A stretch of DNA of 64,000 bases from Pseudoalteromonas luteoviolacea (GTDB lineage Bacteria > Pseudomonadota > Gammaproteobacteria > Enterobacterales > Alteromonadaceae): the NCBI RefSeq assembly GCF_001696455.1, contig NZ_MAUJ01000001.1, positions 1,364,001-1,428,000 of the forward strand. Reading direction: 5' to 3'. Shown here piece after piece: positions 17,434-26,900 of this stretch. Position numbers and translations under genes: made by a program. The notes beneath the pieces were generated by a model. That model saw nothing but the letters and a program-made list of their open reading frames with translations, did not search any database and was not told the DNA's origin. How positions within the stretch are numbered: the first letter of the stretch is position 1; each line of letters begins with the position of its first letter.

Positions 17434-18298
17434 ATATTTGAATAATAACGCGTCGGTTTGCCTCTCGACCGATTGGAGTTGTATTAATCGCCACGTGGCG
17501 TTTTTCCCCAAAGCCATCTGCAACGATCTTATTGGCTGGTACGCCCTTACTGGCCATATAATCCTTAATGGCCATTGCCCGCTTCTTAGACAAGTTTAGA
17601 TTGACATTTTTGCCACCGTAGCTGTCAGAATATGCTGAGATGTAAATAGAGCCTATGTTCGGGTCGTTGTTTAAGTACTCGCCTATCATATCCAGTCTTT
17701 TGCGCGAAGATTGAGTTAACTCGCTAGAATTTTTACGGTAATTCATGACTACAAAAGCGATATCTTCAAAGCTGTATGGGAGTAAATTATCTCTACATTG
17801 CAAGAACTCCCAGTACGATTTTTTAAAATTAACCGAAGACAGTGACACGGAAATTTGGTCGTGTTTATTGTTCCAATCTTGGTAGTAAAATGTTGGCTGA
17901 TACCCTTTTTCTAACTCAGTTAACATTTCCCAAGCGACCGGATTACTTAGTTCTCCGTCGAACTTTTTAAGAAGAGACATTTTACCCATACTTCTCGCGG
18001 GTAAGCCTGCACGCCAACTAGGCGGTACCGATTCAAGGCCAGCGAAATCGTAACTTTCAGGCCTGATCACCATATCCAAACTAAAGGTGAGATCTTTGTT
18101 TTTACTGGCAGTGGAACTAAAAATAGCTTCACCGTAATAAGGAACGTTGTGAGATAAAGTGCAAGACAGGCGTGTTGTCCGATCAACCATCCACTTAGAA
18201 CTATCTACTGAGGCACTATATTGCCGCATAGCACCTTGCGCAGGCAAAACAACTGACAATCCAATTGTTGCAACTAAGACGTTGATATTAAACTTCAC
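17423..18298 (-). CDS. motY: Sodium-type flagellar motor protein MotY
   Basis: A 291-residue periplasmic OmpA-domain protein that forms the T ring of sodium-driven flagellar motors with MotX. The start is a GTG at 18296-18298 because GAGG lies 8 bases ahead; an upstream GTG would precede that site. A signal peptide (to about residue 23) is followed by the MotY N-terminal domain (residues about 24-150, including YQPTFYYQDWNNKHDQISVSL) and a C-terminal OmpA/peptidoglycan-binding domain (about 165-290, with YSDSYGG and NRRVII). The neighbourhood motY-rnt matches Vibrio. Confidence 0.9.
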   Translation of the reverse strand: MKFNINVLVATIGLSVVLPAQGAMRQYSASVDSSKWMVDRTTRLSCTLSHNVPYYGEAIFSSTASKNKDLTFSLDMVIRPESYDFAGLESVPPSWRAGLPARSMGKMSLLKKFDGELSNPVAWEMLTELEKGYQPTFYYQDWNNKHDQISVSLSSVNFKKSYWEFLQCRDNLLPYSFEDIAFVVMNYRKNSSELTQSSRKRLDMIGEYLNNDPNIGSIYISAYSDSYGGKNVNLNLSKKRAMAIKDYMASKGVPANKIVADGFGEKRHVAINTTPIGREANRRVIIQISKP

Positions 18299-18449
18299 TT
18301 TTATTACCTCAAGCACTGTAGCTGATGTTCAGACTGATAATCTATCATCCGAATGTTCTTACTGCTCTAATTTAAGCAATTAACATACCGATTTACAGTG
18401 TCAAAAATACAGCTGTACACTTAAATTGTTATTTATCAGCTTATACTAA

Positions 18450-18478
18450 TTAGCATCTTGGCGCACGATCAGTATAAT
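18450..18478 (+). promoter_or_regulatory. Sigma-70-like promoter of rnt
   Basis: TTAGCA (18450-18455), a 17-base spacer and a perfect TATAAT (18473-18478), about 32 bases upstream of the rnt start. Confidence 0.6.
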
Positions 18479-18509
18479 AGGCGGCTCGATTTAGAAAACC
18501 AAGTTGACC

Positions 18510-19178
18510 ATGGCAGAACAAGAGCAATCCCTATTCGCAAAGCGCTTCCGAGGCTTTTTCCCCGTTGTAATCGATGTAGAAACAGCAGGATTTAATAAAG
18601 ATACTGACGCCCTTTTAGAAATCGCAGTTAGCCTATTAAAAATGAACGATGAGGGCGAGCTTAGTATTGATAAAACACTACACTTTCACGTTGCGCCTTT
18701 TGAAGGTGCTAACATTGAACAGTCCGCAATCGAATTTAATGGTATAGACCCATTCTCGCCACTGCGTGGCGCTGTAGACGAAAGTGAAGCGATTAAAGAA
18801 ATTTGTAAAGCCGTCAGAAAAGCGCAAAAAGACACTGGGTGTCAGCGTTCAGTCATCGTGGCTCATAATGCTGCTTTTGACCATGGCTTTTTAAATGCCG
18901 CCATTGAGCGCAATAATATCAAACGTACTCCTTTCCACCCATTTGTTAGTTTTGATACCACTTCACTTGCGGGTCTAGCATTGGGGCAAACCGTGTTGGC
19001 AAAAGCGTGCAGAGCAGCTGGTATAGAATTTGACAACGCACAAGCCCATTCAGCGTTATATGATACAGAACGTACTGCGGAGCTATTTTGTTACATTGTT
19101 AATAAATGGCAAGCTTTGGGCGGATGGCCATTGCCTCAAGAAGACGAACAGGATACTCCGACTGGTGATGACGAGTAA
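18510..19178 (+). CDS. rnt: Ribonuclease T
   Basis: A 222-residue DEDDh 3'-5' exoribonuclease that trims tRNA CCA ends and other stable RNAs. Acidic catalytic motifs are seen in [10 protein letters not shown] (first D and E), [10 protein letters not shown] (D) and [17 protein letters not shown] (H and D). The ATG at 18510 is taken as start; a TTG two codons upstream is less likely. It has its own promoter and terminator. Confidence 0.95.
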   Translation: MAEQEQSLFAKRFRGFFPVVIDVETAGFNKDTDALLEIAVSLLKMNDEGELSIDKTLHFHVAPFEGANIEQSAIEFNGIDPFSPLRGAVDESEAIKEICKAVRKAQKDTGCQRSVIVAHNAAFDHGFLNAAIERNNIKRTPFHPFVSFDTTSLAGLALGQTVLAKACRAAGIEFDNAQAHSALYDTERTAELFCYIVNKWQALGGWPLPQEDEQDTPTGDDE

Positions 19179-19190
19179 CGTTCATTCACA

Positions 19191-19218
19191 AAAAAAAGCA
19201 GCGAGAGCTGCTTTTTTT
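19191..19218. terminator. Bidirectional terminator between rnt and the FapA-like gene
   Basis: GCAGC (19198-19202) and GCTGC (19207-19211) with GAGA loop, flanked by A7 and T7. It serves the converging rnt and the DUF342 gene. Confidence 0.9.
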
Positions 19219-19230
19219 GTTTAAATATAA

Positions 19231-20862
19231 TTAATTATTGAACTCTTGGGTAATTTTGCCTTCATCGAGCTTTACGAGATGTGGCGGGTAAATTCTAGAA
19301 AAAGAGCGGCTATCTTTTGCGATTGTCAGTTCGATACCCGGGTGCATTAATTCATTTACCTTTACACGACTCAATTTAACTAAGCGTTTAAGCTTTTGAG
19401 CAACTAATTTACTGTTCCTCACATTGCGCTGATAATGTGTATCCAAACGCTTTTCTGTGATTTCGAGCTTTTTCAAATACGCATCACGCTTTTCTGAAGC
19501 TTTCGTTTTTTTCGCTTTAATTTGGGCTCTCTTTACAGCCAAAAGTTTGTCAGACAAGAGTTTATCGAGGTTTTTAAACTCATTTTGTTTTTTCTTCAAA
19601 TCATACCAGTCTTGAGCCAATACAATTCTGGTACGTGTGCCAGATGGCGCACCCACTTCGCCAGCTTCAATACGCATCGCATTATACACGTTGCCACCAA
19701 TGAGTTTACCTCGAGGTGTATCACCCTTTCCTACCCGAATCAGTCGTTTAGATTTTAAATCGCAGTGCAGCGCTTGGCGCTCAATAAAGAGATCTTGATC
19801 TGACTCTATGTGGCAGTACTGGCCATAACCTACAGAGATAGTGCGCTTAGCCTTGATAATACAAGAAAAGTCTTCACCCTCTATTCGTTTTCGCCCAATG
19901 GCTCCGAGCATAACTGTGACCGCACTCTCACTTTCCAAATGGGCGGACTCAACAAAACCTATCACGGTTATATCACCAGTGGCTTTTATTTTCATGCCAT
20001 CTTTGACATCACCACTGACCACAACACTACCATCGAATTCTATATGCCCAGTTGTGACGTCAACATTGTCATAGCACAGCACATCATCTACTCGCATACC
20101 GCGAGGTACAGCAACTGGGACGCCTTTGGCTTCCGCAATGAGCAGGTTTGGGTCATCCGGACTGACTCTCGTTCCCTCTGAGACTTGTAAGGTGAAATCT
20201 CTTCCAGGTTTTGGTTCGAGTATATCACCAAACACAGAGAAACCTTGTTCTCCTGGGGTCGGAGGCACGCGCTTCATCAATGGGCTACCCGGTTTGACCG
20301 TTATAATTGCTCCTAAATCACGCATGTCTACTTTACCGCCCGACTTCTGTTGCGGGCTAAGCACTCTATCTTGGGCTGTCATACATAAACGGACAAACCT
20401 TGCGTCGGTGCCGTCTTTTGCTCTTACACCATGTGCGACGATACCCGAGTAGACACTTCCGGGTGGTTGCTCAAACTGTTGGCCTAAAAACGTATCTAGC
20501 GCCCTCTCATTTATCCCCTTAACCACGCCAGCGCTTGTTAACGCAGCTCTTGCCTCATCGATTGAAATAAGCTTTCCGCCTCTAGCAGTGGTTAGCCGAG
20601 CTTCAGCTAGCATGTTATTTTCTTCGACATGGATCATGACAGAGGCGTCAACGGCTCTTGCGACGATCAGTAAATCTTTTTCACGATCATCGGATGGTGA
20701 AAACAATTGACCAATGTTGGCGTGAATGACATCAAAGTCAGCATAAGGAGATTGCTCTAACAGCTCAACGAGCTGCGCAGCACTCGCGGGAAACCCGGAA
20801 TGCGCAGGGTGTTCCTTCATAGAAACATACCCAGACTCCTCATCAAAATGAAACAAAGACAT
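19231..20862 (-). CDS. FapA family (DUF342) protein
   Basis: A 543-residue protein of the DUF342/FapA family: an N-terminal alpha/beta region (about 1-160), a central beta-helical region (about 230-400; PVAVPRGMRVDD, the GDVKDGMKIKATGDITV type repeats) and a C-terminal coiled-coil-like lysine-rich region (about 410-500). Vibrio FapA relatives are linked to flagellar assembly and glucose-PTS signalling, but that is not transferable with certainty. GGAA about 7 bases before the ATG at 20862 supports this start. It is a single gene with a terminator downstream. Confidence 0.82.
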   Translation of the reverse strand: MSLFHFDEESGYVSMKEHPAHSGFPASAAQLVELLEQSPYADFDVIHANIGQLFSPSDDREKDLLIVARAVDASVMIHVEENNMLAEARLTTARGGKLISIDEARAALTSAGVVKGINERALDTFLGQQFEQPPGSVYSGIVAHGVRAKDGTDARFVRLCMTAQDRVLSPQQKSGGKVDMRDLGAIITVKPGSPLMKRVPPTPGEQGFSVFGDILEPKPGRDFTLQVSEGTRVSPDDPNLLIAEAKGVPVAVPRGMRVDDVLCYDNVDVTTGHIEFDGSVVVSGDVKDGMKIKATGDITVIGFVESAHLESESAVTVMLGAIGRKRIEGEDFSCIIKAKRTISVGYGQYCHIESDQDLFIERQALHCDLKSKRLIRVGKGDTPRGKLIGGNVYNAMRIEAGEVGAPSGTRTRIVLAQDWYDLKKKQNEFKNLDKLLSDKLLAVKRAQIKAKKTKASEKRDAYLKKLEITEKRLDTHYQRNVRNSKLVAQKLKRLVKLSRVKVNELMHPGIELTIAKDSRSFSRIYPPHLVKLDEGKITQEFNN

Positions 20863-21320
20863 CACTTCCTTCCTAAATACTCTTGCATTTTTTATTTGTT
20901 TTTATGCAACCATCCTCATTTCAGCACAACAACCCTGTAATGTTAAGTCAAAAAAAGCAGCTTTTAGCGCCAATTATGAATGAATGTAAACACGGTTAGT
21001 GCCAAAAATGGACAAGTTACTATTATTACTAAATTTATCGTGAAAATACGTGATTTCTTTAGCAAAATACGCAATATGAGACTTTTTACCTAGTCTTAAA
21101 GTATCAAAAAACAAGATGTTTAATCACGTATTCACGTGCTTTAACTTCAACAAATAGAAAGCAGTATAAAAATCACTATTAGCATTCACTTCAAAAGATA
21201 GCAGTAATTTCTATGCATTATTTAGGCCACAAATTGGGTAACGCTGTGTATTTAATAAAGGTCCGATGTCAATAACATGCAATGTTTGAGCTCAAAAGCT
21301 AAGGGGGAGTAATCGATATA
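20863..21320. other. Non-coding AT-rich gap
   Basis: About 460 bases upstream of the FapA-like gene. No coding frame, RNA gene or convincing repeat was seen beyond whatever promoter serves the leftward gene. Confidence 0.5.
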
Positions 21321-21339
21321 AAAAAGCCCTCTAGAGGGC
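21319..21339 (-). terminator. Terminator of the lectin-like secreted protein gene
   Basis: GCCCTCTAGAGGGC (21326-21339) is a perfect palindrome. On the minus strand it is followed by a T6 run, 24 bases past the stop at 21363. Confidence 0.88.
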
Positions 21340-21362
21340 CGAGACAGATGTCCAAGGGTTGA

Positions 21363-23018
21363 TCAATCTTTGCGCCTGATACTTAAGTTATCATCTCCGT
21401 TGCTACTAACCTGCTGAACAAGGCTAATACCACCGATGTCCATCACGTGGACTGTTTCCATGGTATGATTTAACTCTTTATCTTTTGAAGTCTCTTCAAC
21501 TAACAAATAGTAGTGTTCACCAATTTGACCGCCTGTGTGATTAATATCTTCACTGAATAACTCATAAGTGGGGCTGCCAGATTGCGTTTCTAACGTACCT
21601 GTAGAACCACTTCCTGGCACAATTGCAATGTAGGATACAGTTTCGTATACATGGCCTTCGTTTAGGGTGTCTTGCTCATAAAAAGCCGCTTTAAAACCTG
21701 TGGTTGTGATGTCCTTTACGCGCGTAGCAATCGTATGCCCGCCATTAAAAGTTTGTACTTGAACGAAAACATGCGGCGCACTGGCAAAGCTTTGGCTAAA
21801 ACTTGTTTGCTTAAAGACTTTTGTATCATTAAGTTCAAAGCTACCTACTTCAATGACTGTACCATCCGCCATAGTGTAACGGCCCTGCTCTAATGCCATA
21901 TAATCAAAAGATTCTTTGTATGGATGGACTTGGTCTAAATAATTCCATTCTTTAAATGCAACGTCAAAACTCGTTGGCGACACATTTCTCAATCGATTAA
22001 CCCCGCCGTGACTGCCATTAAAGCTCGGTGCTGAAGTAAAGACGGCTGGCGCGAAAAAGTTAGCATCGGCTGTAGAGTGCGATTGCCATTTATGGTCTAG
22101 GTTTTTTACGATTGAATTAGAAACCAAAGTGATTTTATTATCCAACGCACAGGGATCTGCCTGATAGCAGGCAACTGGTGCTCCTGAATGTGTCGCAAGG
22201 TCGTTAATTCGTAAAGGTAAGGTTGCAACTAAACATGTGCCGCCAGTCTGCATATTGACTTTATACAGTTCAGACTGATTTCTGTGACCATGGTCGTTGA
22301 TCACTGCGCGGCTAACAAGCACATCGCCATTTTGGCCAATTGTTGCGCCTGTAACAGCAATTAGATTATGGTCAGCCTGTTTAATGAGTTCATAATTGTT
22401 CTCATCTGTTCGGTCAATTAAATAAACAGAAGTAGAAGACACTAGATACAGTTGGCCTTGATAGAACACCAAATCGCCTCGGTATTGTCCATCAATATCA
22501 CCAAAATGCATCAGCTTGGTTGCCACTCCTGTGCCTTTGTCTATCTCGTAAAGGTCGGTGTAGCTATTAGCTATCAGTACATCATTTACTTCATCGTAAA
22601 CCATGCCAATAACTGACTTGGTTCTATCGACAACGTGATGCTCTTGAGTCGCAAAATCGTAGTAAGCTAAACGGGTGTATTTAAACCTGTCGCCTTGAAC
22701 GGGGATTTGGGCGAGCACTTCAGGCGAAGCGTTTAGCGCGCTTAAGTCCACTTTGTATTCAAATGGAATTGGCGAAGACGCATAATACATTCTATTGAGG
22801 CTTGTATCGTAGGCCATTGCTGCAGAGCTAAACTCTGCCATAGAAATTGCTTTTGCCGACTTGTCTTGCTCTTGTAGACTAAATAAAACCCCAGGTGCGC
22901 CACGACCTGAATTAATAGAGTATAGCTCGCCTAAGCAACTGTTTGCGCTGGCAACAGATGAGTAAACACTGGATGATGCGATCAGTAAGGGGAAAACTGC
23001 GCGTGACATATTTAGCAT
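21363..23018 (-). CDS. Secreted protein: beta-propeller-like N-half, two H-type-lectin-like repeats
   Basis: A 551-residue exported protein. The signal peptide runs to about residue 25 (SSVASA|NSC). AAAGG 7 bases before the ATG supports the start. Residues about 30-265 have the repeated short-strand pattern of a DUF6923/beta-propeller-like domain (MVYDEVNDVLIANSYTDLYEI, LVFYQGQLYLVSSTSVYLI). Residues about 295-370 and 380-460 are two similar blocks (FFAPAVFTSAPSFNGSHGG... and FSQSFASAPHVFVQVQTFNGG...), each ending in an aromatic-rich turn, resembling H-type lectin domains that bind N-acetylgalactosamine-like sugars. A possible third, degenerate block is at the C-terminus. The ligand is unknown; surface or matrix binding is an inference. 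Confidence 0.7.
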   Translation of the reverse strand: MLNMSRAVFPLLIASSSVYSSVASANSCLGELYSINSGRGAPGVLFSLQEQDKSAKAISMAEFSSAAMAYDTSLNRMYYASSPIPFEYKVDLSALNASPEVLAQIPVQGDRFKYTRLAYYDFATQEHHVVDRTKSVIGMVYDEVNDVLIANSYTDLYEIDKGTGVATKLMHFGDIDGQYRGDLVFYQGQLYLVSSTSVYLIDRTDENNYELIKQADHNLIAVTGATIGQNGDVLVSRAVINDHGHRNQSELYKVNMQTGGTCLVATLPLRINDLATHSGAPVACYQADPCALDNKITLVSNSIVKNLDHKWQSHSTADANFFAPAVFTSAPSFNGSHGGVNRLRNVSPTSFDVAFKEWNYLDQVHPYKESFDYMALEQGRYTMADGTVIEVGSFELNDTKVFKQTSFSQSFASAPHVFVQVQTFNGGHTIATRVKDITTTGFKAAFYEQDTLNEGHVYETVSYIAIVPGSGSTGTLETQSGSPTYELFSEDINHTGGQIGEHYYLLVEETSKDKELNHTMETVHVMDIGGISLVQQVSSNGDDNLSIRRKD

Positions 23019-23230
23019 GTTAGAACCTTTTACTTCAATTCTAAATCGTTAAAATGACACAAAGAAATGACATACAATTGCTATATATGCCTTACGTCCT
23101 TTAAGGTAAGCGCGTCCTTTATAACTTTGTAACCTGTGATTGAACTATGCAAAATTCATATTTGTTATGCAATCAAATCAGGCTACAAATATCATGAACG
23201 GCAAATTCGAAAGTATAAACGGTTAACCTG

Positions 23231-23764
23231 TCAAATCTGTTTGTACATTGGCACAAATGTGATTGTTACCTCATCACTCAATTGATACTCGACAGAACCC
23301 CGCCCAGAAAACCCATGTTTTTCATATAGCTTTACACCCGGCAAGGTAGCCATCAGTTCGAGTTTTGAATACCCCAGTTTTATCGCCTCAGATTCACACT
23401 TTTTCATAAGCATTGAGCCAAGCCCTTGCCTGGCATACTGAGGTTTGACAAAAAATGCCCGTACTTTTGCCGCTTGGGATTCGGGGTCTAACTGAGTCGC
23501 ATTACGACTTTTTTCATTGTCATTGCCAAAGAGTGTCGTGCGATAACTCCACCCTCCACAAGCAATAATCTCGTCTTGGTCTTCAATACAAAAATAGGTT
23601 TTATCTTTAATTAGTTGCGTATCAACTCCTAAAGCGCTTTCTAATGCCAGCTCTATTTGTTCCTCTGAATAATGCCGCTTAGACAACTCCCTTGTTGACT
23701 CACTGATGATTTTTTTCAAAACCGAAATATCTTGCTCTTGTGCTATTCTCAACGTGTAATTCAT
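23231..23764 (-). CDS. GNAT-family N-acetyltransferase
   Basis: A 177-residue acetyltransferase. The acetyl-CoA pyrophosphate loop is seen as VKPQYARQGLGSMLMKKCE (residues about 107-125), followed by the typical LELMATLPGVKLYEKHGFSG strand-helix. The substrate cannot be told. A strong AAGGAGAGAG ribosome-binding site precedes the ATG. It appears monocistronic. Confidence 0.9.
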   Translation of the reverse strand: MNYTLRIAQEQDISVLKKIISESTRELSKRHYSEEQIELALESALGVDTQLIKDKTYFCIEDQDEIIACGGWSYRTTLFGNDNEKSRNATQLDPESQAAKVRAFFVKPQYARQGLGSMLMKKCESEAIKLGYSKLELMATLPGVKLYEKHGFSGRGSVEYQLSDEVTITFVPMYKQI

Positions 23765-23910
23765 AGCTTCTCTCTCCTTGTCTTCACGTACGAAAAATTC
23801 GTTCGACAGCTAATGAGAATACGTTTAACACTAACCTGACGCAAGCACCACCACATTCAATCCAGCATGCATAGAATTGATTTATCTTGGAAAGAATCGC
23901 TGCTAGAAAC

Positions 23911-23951
23911 AAAAAAGCTCCTACGCCATTTAAAACATAACGTAGGAGCTT
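23911..23951 (-). terminator. Terminator of the giant lipoprotein gene
   Basis: AAGCTCCTACG (23915-23925) and CGTAGGAGCTT (23941-23951) form a perfect 11-bp stem with a 15-base loop. On the minus strand a T6 run follows, 21 bases past the stop. Confidence 0.9.
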
Positions 23952-23972
23952 AACAATATCGTACTTAGTCTT

Positions 23973-26900
23973 TTAGATGCGGTTTATTGCAGTGCAAAAA
24001 TCACCTAGCTTTCCCTCCTTACACACAAGGGCAAATATTCTGCCATAATGCCTTTGCAAGTGAGACATTGCTTTGTCGCTAACAGTGGTGTCACCTAAGT
24101 AAATTTTAACATTTCGAACAGATGCGCCCCCTGTCACCTCGTCTAAGGTGTTACCTCTAAACTCTATCTGTAAATTCCCTATACCTTCCGGTAAATTAAG
24201 TGCTTTAATTGCCGTATTGTTTACTCTAAGCACTTCAAAAGTATTTAAAATTTCAATGCTATTGATAGCGGTTCCGCTGATTGAAAGCTGCTTCAAACCC
24301 GTATAGGTTGATAAATCAAACTCTTTCAATAATGTGTTATCTACAAACAACATTGCCATTAGGTGTTGGTCAGGCTTACTAAGCTCCACCAGCGGGTTGT
24401 TAGACAAATTGAGCACTCGCAGTCTCGAGAACTTACCAATATCAAACGTACTGACATGATTATCTGACAACCTCAAATTAACAATAGTGTGGTTCTGAGT
24501 GACACCTAACGCTTCCAAGCTGTTGCCAGATACATCTAGCGTTCTCAACGTAGAATCCTCTGGTATTTGCAGCGCCTTAAGCAAATTATTTTGCACACGT
24601 AGTAATGAAAGCTTGGGATTATTTCCCAACCTTAAATGCGCAATTTTACTATCTGCAGCGTGCACCATCGCAAGCTCAATCATATCCGTCAAATCAAGCT
24701 CTGTTAATTGAGTATTTGATAATGCAAGAATACGCATGCGATTTTTATTAACTGCAAGGTTTTCTAACGGTGTATTTTGCGCATTTAGTTTTGAAAGATT
24801 AGCCAAAGACGAAAGATCAAGGCTTCTAATTGTAGTGCCTTCAACTTCCAGTGTTTCTAACAACGTAAACTGACTAAAATCAACCTCTTCAATTAACGTA
24901 TTTTTAAGCCCTAAAGTTTTAATTCGATTGCTTTGTGAAATACCCGTTATTGACGCAAGCGGTGCATTTGTGGCCCTTAAAGTTTCAAGTTGATTACTTT
25001 GGCCCAAATCCACAGACTTAATCGTACTGTAACTAATATCTAGCGAAGATAAATTGGTTTGGCCTGTCAAATCTAAGTGCTCCGGACCACTCACAGAAAT
25101 ATTTAGTGAGGTTAACTGCCCCCCCTGTGGTAGTGTCACTTCGGTTAGATCCGTCACTTTTAGCGTCAGTGATTTTAACTCTGTTAATTTAGACAAATCC
25201 AAATTAGATTGCGTCATATCAGCAAGGCTCAAACTGGTCAGGTTAGACATGCCGTTTAATTGTTCTTGCGCGAGATCACTCAGACTATCAATACCAGACA
25301 ACGATAAACGCTCTAGCTTTTTAAACTTAACCAATTCAGAAAGATCCGTGAGAGAACGTATTTCCCCACCACTACACGATAAACTCTCGCTATATTCTAA
25401 GTTGCGGTGCACGTCATATGAGTCTACACATGCCTTTAAGTAGGGTTCTGAGATACCTAGTTTTTCAGACATTAGTTCCGGCACATTTGTAAACTTCGCT
25501 TTGATAGCACACGACTGCGAAATCTGTTTATTTGTAAACACCAGATGTGTGTCCGAATGCGTTAATGAATGAGATAAACCACACCCTTCAATGCTTTCGA
25601 GGTACATGCCCCAATCATGTTTTACAGTGACTTCTAACGACTGGCCAAGCAACAAGTAGGAGTGAATCGCATTCAGCTCAATGCTGCCGCCGGTCGTCGC
25701 TTCAACTTCGACGGTATACACGGGTATGTCATACTGCATTTCTCGAAGGGTGCCTTCAGCACAGGTACTGCCATCCAAATACTCACAAAATGTCATGGTT
25801 TCAGCATCGCTGCGCACAACTTCTAATATATAGTCTGCACCATTACGATTGTACTTGAGTTTACCGCCTAACAATTGCGCCTGTTGGTGCGGATATGTAC
25901 CAGTTCCAATTTGTAAGCCATTGAGCTCTGAGTGATAGAGGTGCCAAAGCTGTAGCCCTCTGTCGGTTCGCTCATACAACCGCAGATAATCTGCACCAAA
26001 GTCTTTGTGGCCTTTAAAAGATGGGCTCCACAGAAAGTGTGGTTCGATTTCAGATACGCTCGTTTGTTTATCTAGCGTGATCACCCGTAGCCCTTCCACA
26101 TCATTTTTATGATGTGAGAATGTGTTTGGCTTCTCTTTTCTTTCAATGGCATAGAGTTTGTCATTGTGCTTTGCGACCACTAAGTATTCACGCTTAAACC
26201 CTTGTGAGCAATGTTCAAATTCTAATTCACATGCTGGATCAAAAACCTTCTCTCTATCATTGAATAAAGCAGATACGGTAAGCTTATTGCCTTCCCAACT
26301 CGTTTTCGCTGCCCCGTTTAAATACCCTTTTCTAAAGACACCTTCTGGATATAATTCAAATCCTTCCGCACCGTATGAAGACTGATATCGCCACTTACCC
26401 ACAAGGTTATCTATTTTAAAAGTGTTATCCTGTATTTTAACCAGCGCACCCGCACCGAGGAATGGCTTCACATTTTTTAAATCCGTATTACTGGCAGATA
26501 TGTGTACCTTCTCAGTCACCAAATTAAAGCCGTCATTTCTTGCCTCCGTCATCTTAAACTCCACAAAGAAATCATACTCATCATGGAATACTTCTAGGTG
26601 ACCAAACGAATTGATCCGCCAAGATATTATCAAATCTGGATCAGCTTGAGATTGAGCAATCTCTGGGTTCAAAGTGATCAACGACATCGAGCCTTGGTGG
26701 TCTTGCGACAAAGTCAATTTGTAGTTTTGTCCCGAGTGAACCAATGATTCATTATCCAAAGCGTGATGAGTGAGTAGCCAAGTGCCTTGCATATCTTCAG
26801 CAGTCACAGGCACCGTCGGCAACTCACTTTTATTGGCTACTTGTATCGGATCTAAATCGTACTCTTCGTTATCAATTTCGTTCACTGCTCGCCAAATGAT

